From contig CM082584.2 in assembly GCA_040954595.2 (NCBI GenBank), positions 12,028,001-12,092,000 on the forward strand: a DNA stretch of 64,000 bases, in the 5' to 3' direction. Source of the DNA: Balanoglossus misakiensis (lineage: Eukaryota; Hemichordata). This document shows positions 35,077-57,300 of this stretch, in pieces. Under the pieces are notes generated by a model. It was not told the DNA's origin. It ran no database searches and worked only from the letters and a program-made list of their open reading frames with translations. The translations under genes and the position numbers were made by a program. The first letter of the stretch is position 1. Each line of letters opens with the position of its first letter.

Positions 35077-35368
35077 TCTCTCTGCCTCTGTCTCTCTCTC
35101 TCTCTCTGTGTCTCTGTTCCCCTCCCCTCCCCCTCTCTCTCTTTAGGGCGTCAAACGCATCCATCTCTTCTCTTTTGATTCCCTCCTCCTCCTGCCCCCT
35201 CTTCCTCCATCTACTCCTTCCCTCCCTCGCCCATCTCTCCCCTCACGTCTCTTCCCACCTCTTCTCTTCCCCTTTCTCCGTATTATCACTCTCTTCCACT
35301 TTCCTCACTCCCCCTCCCCCTCTCTTCTCAGCGCCCTTCCCCTCTCTCTCTTCCCTCTCTTGGCAACT
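35077..35368. repeat. Long polypyrimidine (CT-rich) tract
   Basis: About 290 bp composed almost entirely of C and T on the plus strand, with CTCTCT, CCTCCC and TCTTCC runs. Open frames here are low-complexity artefacts. Confidence 0.85.
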
Positions 35369-35644
35369 TCAAGAACAGCAAGTGGACAGTCCAGATCATT
35401 GCTGGATATGTTCACACATTTCATTATGAGAGAAAGTTTAAGACTTTGAATTTCGAGGTACGAGCAATTCAACGAAACGCCCGGCACGTATTTGTTCTAA
35501 CGGTTTTATCATTCATTAACACCGGCTTTTGAAAAGGGATGTTGCGGTCGGCATTGAACACGAGCGTGGTCGAGTGGACCGTATATTGTTTGCGCGACGG
35601 TGACTTTGTGTATATCGATCGTGGGAATAGATCACTAGTAGACG

Positions 35645-35652
35645 TTACGTAA
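35645..35652. promoter_or_regulatory. D-box / NFIL3-type palindrome TTACGTAA
   Basis: A perfect TTACGTAA, the consensus NFIL3/PAR-bZIP site, about 1.1 kb upstream of the NFIL3-like gene's TATA box. It is a sequence match only; autoregulation is an inference. Confidence 0.35.
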
Positions 35653-36491
35653 TTCTGTTTGCCCCCACCCCGGATCGAGTTAGTACCGAAGTGAGCAGAG
35701 CAAGTTGAACGACGGGCTTTCCGCAAAATACAAATCGAACGACTTCGGCCTATAAGCTTATCTTGAGATAAAAAATTAAGCTTTAAATGATATCAATTGA
35801 TGATCTTTTTATCCCGTATCCAGCGATAGAAATGCAAACGGCACGTTTTGCAATTTCAGTGGCGACTCGCGTGTTCAATGTACAGTTGTTGTTTTGCTTT
35901 ATTATTTTGTTTTTGTTTGAACGTACGTACGTAAATCTTTTCGCCTGGAGGGACCGTGAACAGCGCAATTGATCATTCATTCATACATGTCTTTTTAAAA
36001 TATCATTTATAGAGCCCTGATAAGACCCGCCGCGTCAGTGCTGGCAGATGTCGGCCAGGCTGTGCTCTTTGATTCAATGAACAGACAATTCTAGAAAGCA
36101 AAACGTGTTTAAACAGGAAAAATCGCGACGATTTATTTTTCGTAATATTGAGATGGGGCGTATACCCCTTTGTAATCGAGAACGATTATTGTTCTCCCTA
36201 ATCGCACACGCCGAGTCCACTCTCCAATGGACGAGTCGCGTTTGATCCGGGATGCGGTTGCCTCTGGCGAAAGTGCGCTTTCAGGCACGGAGCTACCACA
36301 GACCTGGCAACGATTTCAACTTGATATTTGGTGTGTTTTTAAAAATGAAAATGACATTTCAATTTTCAATATATCGCATTACCCCCTCTCCCTTACCAAA
36401 GAAATGTCTCCAAATATTTACTGTTGAAGCTTTAAATTTGTACCTTCAAAATAAAACGTGCAAACGCGTTATTAATCAGGCCGGGTGTCCT

Positions 36492-36530
36492 GGAGATGGA
36501 TACCATGGAGATGGATACCATGGAGATGAA
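36492..36530. repeat. 15-bp tandem repeat, about 2.6 copies
   Basis: GGAGATGGATACCAT repeated directly, about 150 bp before the polycystin-like start codon. It may lie in its 5' region. Confidence 0.8.
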
Positions 36531-36681
36531 TATTAACCAAGCATGACACAGTTGTGGCCAGGCTGGTATTCGCACGCAGAAAATACTGAGCGTCGAAGCA
36601 GAGAGATGTGCGGAGCAGGCATGGCCAGTTAGCCGGATAAGAAGTCAGCACCGCTACCACACGTCTACAGAAACTGTGAAG

Positions 36682-47667
<10,986 letters not shown>

Positions 47668-47752
47668 CCTTCAAGTTGCCATATTATAATACATTTGTAA
47701 TATTGAACTTTTTTCATCACAAATATCGTTATAAATTATTCACCGGGGGATT

Positions 47753-47758
47753 AATAAA
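47753..47758 (+). promoter_or_regulatory. Poly(A) signal for the polycystin-like gene
   Basis: AATAAA 86 bp after the stop codon, implying a short 3' UTR. Confidence 0.7.
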
Positions 47759-47943
47759 GATCGTGGCCCATAAAAATAATTGTGTTTTCTTAACAAGGAT
47801 CCTTACCTTCGCTTACTCCGCCACTCAACTACATTGGATGGAGCATAACATTCTCCATCCAAGACATCCTCCGTCCGTCCGCTGGGTGATTTCCGAACTG
47901 AACGGATTGGTCTACATACCCCAAGTATTTAAATTTCTATTCA

Positions 47944-48360
47944 TCAGACTTCTACGTGTAGGTCATCAACTTCCCCTAAGTAGAAAACACCAGATGTATA
48001 CATATCAATATGCAAATGGGGAAAAACCCAGTCATCCATAACCCGTTGCAGTCTGGGTGATGCGGTCGTGTTCAACTGTTTTATTGATAAAAATATACCG
48101 AATTCTTTCATTACGTCAGATATAAATTGGGTTCCCAAGTCAGAAATATCTTCTTGGGGTATGCCCACCCTACTATATATATATTCCAGAGCTTCAGGTA
48201 CCCCATCAGTGGAAATACGCCTAAATTGAACAGCTAGCTTCTGGATAGCGAGTGGCATGATAGTTAATCAGGGTCAAAATTTATCGACGTCCACACACAG
48301 TTACATGACCAGTTGGGCCAATTACACCGACTGCAACTCTTTTTAAATGAGACCTTGTAG
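47944..48360 (-). pseudogene. Fossil Ty3/gypsy-type integrase fragment
   Basis: Read on the minus strand, degenerate frames carry hallmarks of a retroelement integrase core: an ATRYPEA segment, then EALEYIYSRVGIP, SDLGTQFISDVMKEFG and SIKQLNTT. In intact integrases the SD-GTQF block carries the second catalytic Asp of the DDE triad. The upstream part has a stop codon and drift, and similarity is lost after the SIKQLNTT block. No LTRs, protease or reverse transcriptase were seen nearby, so this is a truncated, dead copy. Confidence 0.75.
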
Positions 48361-48949
48361 TACTTAAACTATCCTACCTTTTGGTACTGTTCGTTGACAA
48401 TTGGAGCTGGCCAGTCTCACACTGGAACTGACATCTCTCACACCGGAGGTGGCTGAACAAAACTTTCTTTGCCTCATGCCCTGGCTGGCATGAGAATTTT
48501 CAGTGAGTTAGGTGGTACGGACTCCTGTGTTACGCGAAAGGGAACTTGGCGATTGACACCTGTTGCGTTTTCTGTGTACATTTCGTGTTTTAATATGTGC
48601 TTAATGTGTCTGGCAGTTTCTGCTTAGTGCGTCTGACAACCCTGCTTTTGCCTTGATCACGAGGAGACGGCATAGTACATATGGAAGGACGTTAAAGTAG
48701 CATTGCACTGGATAATTTGAAACCTACACACTGATAAAACTTTCACTAGTAGCACTGGACCAAGGTCTCCGGGGCGGAAATTCCTGTGGTTTTGTCGCGT
48801 CAGTGAGAGACGTGTCAACAAGTCAAACGTGGGCGATGAAAGTAGTCTTAAGTTCTGTGCATACTTTTTGACGCGATCACACCTAACGTCACCTTTTAGA
48901 CAGCAGAATTCTGTATTATATCACACATAATTTGCTTTGGACGTCGGCA

Positions 48950-51826
48950 ATGGCGACCGATTCTGAAATCCAATTACGTGAGCTAGCTGACGACCCCGAC
49001 GAGGTGACCCCGAATGAACCCGAGTCGGCGGAAACGGAGTCCGAATCCAGCTTAACTGTCGACAGTAGCAGCGTTGATGCAACGGACGGGCCAAACCAGC
49101 AAACAGGTAATATGTGGGCGACATTATTATTGAATAACAAAAAATACTTTACATGTTTGGGAAACCTAATACTACCGGGAAGGAAGTTGACGCGTATGCG
49201 TTTACTTACTTTCCCTCATAAATGACCCATTTGGAAAGTGTGAAGTCAGATTTCGCATAAACGTGAAATTAGGCGCAACTTGAGATTTTGGAGTGATGGA
49301 AACAGAGTATCTTCATCGGGATCATAGCCAGCGATCAGTGTGGTTCGAGCCAGTGGTCATTGTTGTGCAGGGATTGAAAGACCCAGATTCTGATGATGAT
49401 GGTAATATACTAGACTGTATCATAATGTCCAGCATTAGCAACAAAGTAACGTTTATTTGAAACGTAGCAATTTTTTTCTTTAATGGCCCTGATATCAGGC
49501 CTGGGACACGTGGCAGAGTATATGATATGTCCCATTAGGCCATTGTAATGATACTAATCTGAAAATTTTGCATACTGCTGACTGTTTTATGCTTTTCCAT
49601 TACCTGCAACTTTTGTTTTTTCTTTGCCAGGAGGTACCAGTTTTTTATCCTCAGACATTACCTACGTTGGTGATATACAAGTTGGCCTAGAAATATACTT
49701 TTAGTAACACGAAACATTTCCACTGGAATGTGGAATCTGTTGTGATGCTAATTTAGAGCCCAAGGCTCCTTTTGAAGTACTTTGTGTCCACTCAACCTAT
49801 TTATTGATCTTTTCAGTACAGTTACCAAAAGAAAGTAATCAGGCTGTGTTTCATTAAATGGTAACAAGGGTTTCTATACTTATTGCACCTCATTATGTCA
49901 TCTGAACCTTCAGAGACTGATGTCATGACAGTCACACACAGAATAAGAAACAGCAGTTTTGCAATTTAGGCAGAAGAGATCGTGTTTCCAATGAGGTCGA
50001 AGGTCAACAGACTGCACTTATTTCTCAAGTATCAGTAGCTAGTTCTGTTTACTATTAATACTCTGTGTTTCTGTGGCATGGCGATGATTATGTCATTCTT
50101 GCTAGATCTTAAATTTAAAGACAAGGGAAGTGCACATTTTGCGTATCAAATCGCTTCTTGTAGCACTCACGATCGTTGTAATTTTCAACTGTGGATTGTG
50201 GGCATACACATTTTGCGGGCTTTTCTGGGACCGCTTTATTTTCTGACCCTTTTTTCGATGTTTTTTTCCCTCGATAAATTTGCTCTTATTGTTACTATTT
50301 GTGCAGACATAGCCACTTTGGACAGTGATTCTGCATCAGGATTGTCAGCAGAGTGGTCAGAGAATCCATTTGAAACAAGGTAATTATAACATCAATCTTG
50401 TTTTGAAATAGGACGGAAATAAAAACAAATATGTGCTTATTTGTTCTGAAAATTGGCTAGAGTTACCCCAGGAATCTATGCAACCAAAGAAAAGTCCATT
50501 GAAAAAGCTGGAAGTGAAACCCATCTCTTCCTGGCATTTGCATTTCCGAGGCAAGGAAGGACATTCCGTGGCATTTCTGTTTTTGTGAATTGACCATATT
50601 TCAGCACTCTTTGGGTGAACCAGAAAGCCATTCTTTTTGTGTAGGTGCATTGACCTGGAGAAAATATTTCCTTTATATACCAAGACGTGCTAGTTCAATT
50701 GCTGTAAATGTCATCTCCAAATAACCACCATATGAGGACATCGACCTAAATACAAAAGACTTTTATTTTGTTATTGGAATTCTAGTGAAATTAATCCATT
50801 TTGTGCCAGCTCTCTTGTCCTTAGAATCATGGGTTGGCCAATACATCATGAATCAAATGAACCATGCATAACTGACATTGACCTGATAAGCAGGGATTAT
50901 TTTCAGTCATGGGGGTCAAGTAGTCATTTAATTTTCTGTATTTATCCCATATCAAGTTGGTGGTACTAGGCTGGTATTAATAACACATGTTGATTATCAG
51001 TGGACACGCCTTTCAAATCTCATGACTATTTAGATAAAAATAGAAAAAAAAAATATTTGAGCATCTGTCACATCTGTTAGGTATGATACATGCTTAATGT
51101 TTTCTGTCAGTCTCACTATAATATATGTCTTTTATATATTTATAAATTGCCTTTTATTTTTGGTTAGTTATTTAATTAGAGAGGGATTTCATTTGTTTGC
51201 AGGAGGGTGGAGTTAGAAGAAGGACGTCGTGGCTTTGGTTTTAGTCTTTCAGGGGGTGTGATGTCACCACTTGGACATGTACCACTCTTTGTGGCTAGTG
51301 TGGATCCCCACGGCCCGGCTGCTAAATCAGGAATGCTACATGTAGGTGGAATCATATCCCATGAAAAAAAATATACACTCTATGATTCTTTGGGTGTGTC
51401 AGCACATTTGGATAGTTTGCTTAAAGTTATGTGAACTATTGTTCAATCATTCAGTGTGTCTCTAATTTGACTGAAAACTTTCCTAAAAGTGTCAGGGAAG
51501 ACAGGCATTCTATTCAAATTCGAAAGGATATAAATCAAGAAGTAAAATAGTTAAAGAGGTTGAAGAGGGCACATAAATGTTTGCAACGAGAGCCCAGTGT
51601 TTCTGAGGGTCAGGTCAGGGTATTTACCTGTGAGTCACTGACCACATTAAAATTTACATGCTTTTCATTTCAGCCTGGTGATAGGATTGTCGCTATTAAC
51701 GGCCAAACTATGGAAGGGAAAACCCATCGAGATGCTGTGATTGCGATTAAGATTGCCTGTGGACCAATAACATTGGATGTGACACAGGGAGAAGAGAATA
51801 TTTTAGATTTCATCGTCATGGATTAA
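48950..51826 (+). CDS. Single PDZ-domain protein, 173 aa
   Basis: Exons 48950-49106, 50307-50379, 51203-51341 and 51674-51826, GT-AG, 174 codons including stop. The N-terminus is acidic and Ser/Thr/Glu-rich (MATDSEIQLRELADDPDEV...). The PDZ domain covers about residues 77-165: a GFGFSLSGG carboxylate-binding loop, then SVDPHGPAAKSGMLHPGDRIVAINGQ and HRDAVIAIK. The exon 3 donor was set at CAT|GTAGGT because it restores the canonical L-PGD-I--INGQ motif; the alternative GTA G|GTGG does not. The GFGF-type loop predicts binding of C-terminal hydrophobic peptides. It is probably a cytoplasmic scaffold or adaptor. I cannot assign it to a named PDZ family. A second first exon lies at 49296-49401. 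The gene is convergent with DYNLT5. Confidence 0.85.
49296..49401 (+). CDS. Candidate alternative first exon of the PDZ gene
   Basis: An ATG at 49296 opens 35 codons plus one base, ending in DPDSDDD and a good donor (G|GTAATA). Its phase matches exon 2 at 50307, so splicing gives a 156-aa isoform without the first exon's acidic leader. The encoded segment (METEYLHRDHSQRSVWFEP...) is ordinary protein sequence, not low complexity. Inserting it as an internal exon after 49106 would hit a stop, supporting alternative-promoter use. Confidence 0.55.
50117..50279 (+). repeat. Dispersed repeat, copy 2 (shared with 26132-26280)
   Basis: Same orientation and near-identical sequence to the copy at 26132, including CTTCTTGTAGCACTCACG and a terminal CTCGATAAAT. 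It sits in the PDZ gene's intron, just 27 bp upstream of the acceptor of exon 2. Confidence 0.85.
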
Positions 51827-52434
51827 CACCTGGCCTCTTCCACCCATAGCAGAATTGCATCAACCAACCAAACCATCCCACCCACCCACCACCTTGGTTA
51901 AACTGCCTCTCCTGTGAATGATAATGGTATCAACCAACCAACATATCACCTTGATTGTAAATAGTGTAATGTGATTTTATACAAACCATAGACATTAGAG
52001 GGGGGTTCTATTGTCTGTGATTCAGCAATGGCCTATTTCGATTGGACAACTCACAAACACAACCAACCAATCAGCTAAGATTATGACACAAGGTTAATAT
52101 ATCTAACCTAATATATTTAAGTGGTGTTCAACATTTGAACAATTTGGATTTTGATCTTAAAGGCTGTTAAAGTGACATTTCCAATAACTTTTGTCTACAA
52201 TACTAAGTATGATATTAGCTTCATTTATATTTATATTCATGATTTGATATTTTAAAAAATCTGTTGTGCTAAATGTTGTCATATTTATATACCAATATCT
52301 ATATGTAATTCATGGCCTTGTTGCCATAGTGATTAAGCATGTTTACCCATAACTTCCTCTGTACTTAAAAAGTGGGTTTGAAGCTGCAGGATCTGTAACA
52401 TTGTGGTCCTTTTCCAACAATTATCTTTATTTGT

Positions 52435-52440
52435 AATAAA
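52435..52440 (+). promoter_or_regulatory. Poly(A) signal for the PDZ gene
   Basis: AATAAA about 610 bp after the stop codon, the first canonical signal downstream on the plus strand that I noted. Confidence 0.5.
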
Positions 52441-52491
52441 TTCAACTGCCAACAAATTTACTGTCTGAGATGGTCTCTGATTGCATTTTTC

Positions 52492-52590
52492 TGTAATACA
52501 ATGAGCGCCCTCAAGCAACATACTACACTTTCTTCTATACTTTCTTTTCTCCGTAAGACAATGAGCGCCCTCAAGCAAAAGACTTCTCAG
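52492..52590. repeat. 60-bp-period duplication
   Basis: ACAATGAGCGCCCTCAAGCAA occurs twice with an exact 60-bp period (ATGAGCG at 52501 and 52561). It lies just after the PDZ poly(A) signal. Confidence 0.8.
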
Positions 52591-54376
52591 TTCCTAAAAC
52601 GCAATCTTCATTTCGGTTTATGATACAGGAGACACTCAATATGGCACACATGCAGCTGTTAGAAAGGAGAAAAGTCCTAGAATAGTATTTCGTAGCGTTT
52701 TTATTTCATCATGTGATAGTGTCATAAAGAAAATGCTTCGTTGTGCAAGGGCTTTTGTCAGTATTTCTAAGACTACCAAAACAATACAATATTAATCCAG
52801 TTTACAAAAAACTTCATATATACACTTCTAAGTATGCATTTTCATTACATAAATTACATTTCTAGAGTAATATACATTATCGCTGCAGATGGATCCTTGT
52901 AGGAAGGCCCCCTCCATATTTTATTTTTTTATGATGTTTAATTATATAAATATATATATCTATAACTGTTATTTGTCTGGATGTCTGTGAAGCGTGATGT
53001 TTTAATTTCTATCGACTCCTTGATTGCACATGTTTCAATCAATCAATCAATCATGTAGTGAAAACAAAACAATACAATGCAATAGTTTTGTCCTCTTCAA
53101 TCTTAGACAATGTTAACACAATGCATGACTTCTTCTCATAAGAAAGTACTCCTATTTTTTGCATATTTTGACCACTAACAAGAAATCTGGAAAGATATAT
53201 ACAAGATAACCACTCATACCTCTTCAAAAGTTGGTTCAACTACATGAGAAAAAGCACATTTGTTAGCAACACCGGTAGTCTTGCATAAAACAAACTGAAT
53301 TGGCACGATTCAACTTTGATACATTGGACGGGAAAGTGTTAATAAAGATGGAATGAAATGTAAACTGTGATGTCATCACCACAGTATGCATAAAGAAATT
53401 AAGTGTTTATTTTATTATTACAGTAGGAGGATTATAGGACATTTATGGGAACACACACTCTCTCTCTCTCTCTCCCTCTTTCTCTCAAGTTTGGTGGTGA
53501 TAGCTGAAACAGCCAATGAAAATCATTGAACTGCATTTTCAAAATTGATTGTGATGACTCACAAAATGCAACCTTCTCTGATTGGTTTGATTGACAGGTC
53601 AAAGATTGCAACCTGATTTTCTCTGCATGACCTTTGAACTGCAATTTCTAAAAATCAAACTCAATTCTTTGAAAATACCAAACACTTTTTATGTACACAC
53701 GAAAAAGAATTTTTATAAGGTTATAATCTTTTCATAGCAATATTTTACATGATAAAACTACTTCAATAATAAAAAATGTGCTTCAACTAAAACGCAAATC
53801 TGTGCACATTTTGAAAAATGCTATAAGAGAATATCCTTACTGATTACATGTATGCAAAATATAATTTTGCAGGAAATATCAATCATTATCAAAATTTTAC
53901 AACAAAAATAATTTCTTATTGAAACAAAGTATTGCTGTGTTGGCCCTTCAACTTTAAGGCTTAGTATCTCTCTACTGCATAGCTTTTTATTTTTTTCTTA
54001 AATTAACTGCCTTTAAGAAGATGGTTACAAAAGAGGGGACGGATAGCCTAGTAATGCTGTATTATTTCTTAAGTGAAAAAGGAAACAAATGAAAAGATGA
54101 TTGTAACTTTTAGGCCAAGAATTTGAGATTTCAATCAAGAGATGAAACCCTGATGATAAGACTAAGAGGAAATATCACACAGCGCCCTCTTGAAACAACA
54201 ACCACAGGTCATCCGGGGTAAATGACATTGCCAAGGCAACCAAGCAAACGCAAGAAGTCCAGAACATCTTGAAAGAAAAAAGAAACTGTAAATGGGAGAA
54301 ATGCTACTCGCGATGTCGTTGAACTCAAAGTTGAAATAGGCTGGGACCATTACAGAGCACTGCAGATGAGTTCAAC

Positions 54377-57300
54377 TTATTCGTAATAAACTCCATATAC
54401 GCTACCGATAGCAAATAAAGAGTTGTTTGAATATTCATACGATGAGAAAGTATCGTTTTCCGGATCCCAGAGACAGCGACTACCCATCCTCATGCCTTGG
54501 TCTTTAAGCTGACCTATGTGTATAAGCACAATTACTTTGTACCGTTTCACTTGTAAATCTTTTACACGAGCTTTGATGACCTGGAATTTAAAAAAGAAAA
54601 GAAAAACATACTTAAAAATATTTTTAACCATTAATAAGAATTCATCTTTCTACTTTCAAGTATAATTTTACATCTTTGTGTGTATAAAGGAGAAGTCTGT
54701 TTCTATGAATTGTTCACAATAATTGATCGACTGGTTTCCTTTGTAGAGTGGACAATAGCACGGCAATTAGTGGTGTACTGGTTACAGTCAGAGGTTGAAT
54801 TTCTTTTGTTATACTCAGCAGCACGCTACAAAGTTACTGTAGGTAAACAAGCCTTCCCTGACAAGTGTTGGGACTCTGTGAAAATATTTGCTGTCTCCAG
54901 CTTGGAGCTTTTTATTCATGTTTTCTGAAGTTTCCAGGCAGTGTTGATGTTTGTATGTATAGCGTGCCGTCAGCCACTTTCTTCAATGTTTTTGTAAGTC
55001 TGTCGCACAGTCTCTGAATAATTGTTGATTCTTGGGGTGCTAATGGTGATTCAGGAAAACACTCAAACTGATTTTGATGTCTGAGACCCCTACTTCAATT
55101 AACTAACTTGTAACAACACTGAGCCACTGTCTAGATATACACACAACTTAATTAACCCTTTCACCACCATGAAGTTTGGTCCAATTATTTTAAACCATTG
55201 ATTTCTATGGTAAAGATGGACCTCTTCACAAGGAAAATGGGGGTGAGAGGGTTAAACAGGTAGTGGTACATGTATTATATGTACACAGAACACTGAAGTC
55301 ATAATTCTCACTCACCTCTGATATTGTCTTTGTCATTTGCCGACAGAGTTCCGGCTCATACCTCTCTTCACTCAGATAACTCTCCAGCACATCTTTGAGA
55401 ATATTTTTCACTTGTGCTACAGGGAATTTCTTGTTTGGTTTCAGTTGAAACGTTGGTTCTAGCCTGACTGGAGGTCCTCTCATTTGTTCGTGAGGTTCAT
55501 CCATGAAAGACACTGTACTCACAGAACTGTCAAAAAAGGAGGAAAAAAGAGCGATCAGCTTATCATTCATCTTCTCAAAAGGACCAAAATCAACGATTCT
55601 ACTTTAAATACCTGCAACTGAAATGAGTGAAATTGCTTTTTACCTTTCATAGTCCATATCCATAGTGCTCACTTGGATAATGAGTCAGTACTAAGCTACT
55701 TAATTTCTCAGAGAGTTAATTACCAATGAGTAAGCAGCTAATTGGAAATGTTTGATTATTGCTCTCTTTAGTTTAAACATTATGAAAAAAATCATTACAG
55801 TTTTATTAGTTTATCGATCTGTCCACAAATAAACCTCATTATTACCATGTGTCTCTGTATTATCCATCACTAAATTTCAACCCCTTTCAAGGAATATACT
55901 TATGAAAAGAGATCAATAATTAATACAAGTAAATGTATACATTTCTTCTCAAATGCGATATTTCAACACATTTTCTTGATAGTGGTTTGTTTTATCTCGT
56001 TGTAGCTTTGTTTGCTCTTGCATTTTCTGTCATCAGTCATGACATTAACGCATGTCTGGGTAGATATTATTTCAGAAACATATTGATGAAATTTCCGGTA
56101 ATGTCAGAAAGGCCAGTGCTGTAACCAAAGGCCCTGCAATGCAACAGGTGGTTGTCATGACGACGCATGGGTTGGTTGAACTCTGACATGAACGATCAAA
56201 TGACTTTAATGCAGAGTACGAATTAATACAATGTATGTTAATTCCATTTTTCATACATAGTTTATGACATCCTAAATTCTGTGGTTTCAATTTCAAAAGT
56301 GATTAGCTTCAGCGTACCTGACATGTCTTGATAAAACCCCAGAAAGAAGAGCAGTAAGGATCAGCGGCCAAACCCTGCTGTGTGTGGTTACGATTCATCA
56401 GACTGTTTCTGATCGCCTCGTAACATTTCCTTGAGAAATATACACTCCAAATATAAACACAGCAAAATCGTCATAGAAACCTCTCCACACAAGTCAGCTG
56501 ACAGGAACTGTTGTTTTAACCCTTTTCACACTGAACATGGTGAACTATGCTGTTCTCAAAAAACCTCTTATGCAACTGTTGACCAGTTCTGCTGAAGGAA
56601 TCTCACTCATGTTCTCTGTAAATGGGAAATGTTGGTTTCCATTGATCCCAAGTAAATTCTAAAACTATCTCAGGAATACAGGGAAGGGGAGGACATTTTT
56701 TCCCAGTGATACAGCTTTTGTGCCAAAGATTTGCTTTTAAAGAAAAGAATGGAGCTGCATTGTTAATACTAGTCCCCGCCAAAAAATAGCACCAGGGCAA
56801 AAAAATGACTGATGTGGAGGTTTTTGCTGAGTGGCATTTTAATGGTCTTTATCTAATCTGTGTTTGTTTTTGGGAGTCGCTCAAGTTAAAAGTCAGACAG
56901 TTTAATAAATGAGTCCACTTCAGAGTCATTCTGATGCAGTAAAACTTTGCAACGGTGAAGCTGGACATTTAATTGGCAATCATGATCTCTGAGTGGCAGC
57001 TGGAGATCGAAACATGCATGCTAAGATGCCGTCTTTCGTTGGACAATTTTCATCCTTAGGTGTTTGCATGTATAATTGTAAACAGTCACAGTGTGAGCAT
57101 CAAACGACTTGTTTTATGGATGAACTAACCAAAAAATCAATACGAGCTGCATTAGTAATGAGCATTTGTATACAGTGGCTATGCTGATCAACGGGCAACG
57201 AATAACCCTTTAAATCTTGAAAGACATTCAGATATACCAGTCTCAAGTTCCTGCTGTAAATTGCCTCAATGCTGCAAATCGCATAGAAATTATCAGTTTA

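Larger units (their letters stand above)
34454..36681. other. Intergenic region between divergent bZIP and polycystin-like genes
   Basis: Contains the 5' exon and TATA of the bZIP gene, a polypyrimidine tract, a D-box-like TTACGTAA and a short tandem repeat near the polycystin-like start. No further coding sequence was recognised. Confidence 0.55.
47668..48949. other. Intergenic region between polycystin-like and PDZ genes
   Basis: Contains the poly(A) signal of the polycystin-like gene, a decayed gypsy integrase on the minus strand and the presumed PDZ-gene promoter. No other gene was recognised. Confidence 0.6.
51827..54376. other. Convergent 3' region of PDZ gene and DYNLT5
   Basis: AT-rich, without coding sequence. 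Holds the PDZ gene 3' UTR (AATAAA at 52435-52440), a 60-bp tandem duplication (52492-52590), a CT run near 53457-53490 and antisense AATAAA candidates for DYNLT5 (for example 53986-53991). Confidence 0.6.

Noticed and set aside
35076-35429. Ser/Leu/Pro-rich frames
   Set aside because: Produced by the polypyrimidine tract.
52333-52578. Minus-strand frame with a repeated LEGAHC-TEK motif
   Set aside because: The repetition is explained by the 60-bp tandem duplication in the PDZ gene's 3' flank; no splice context.
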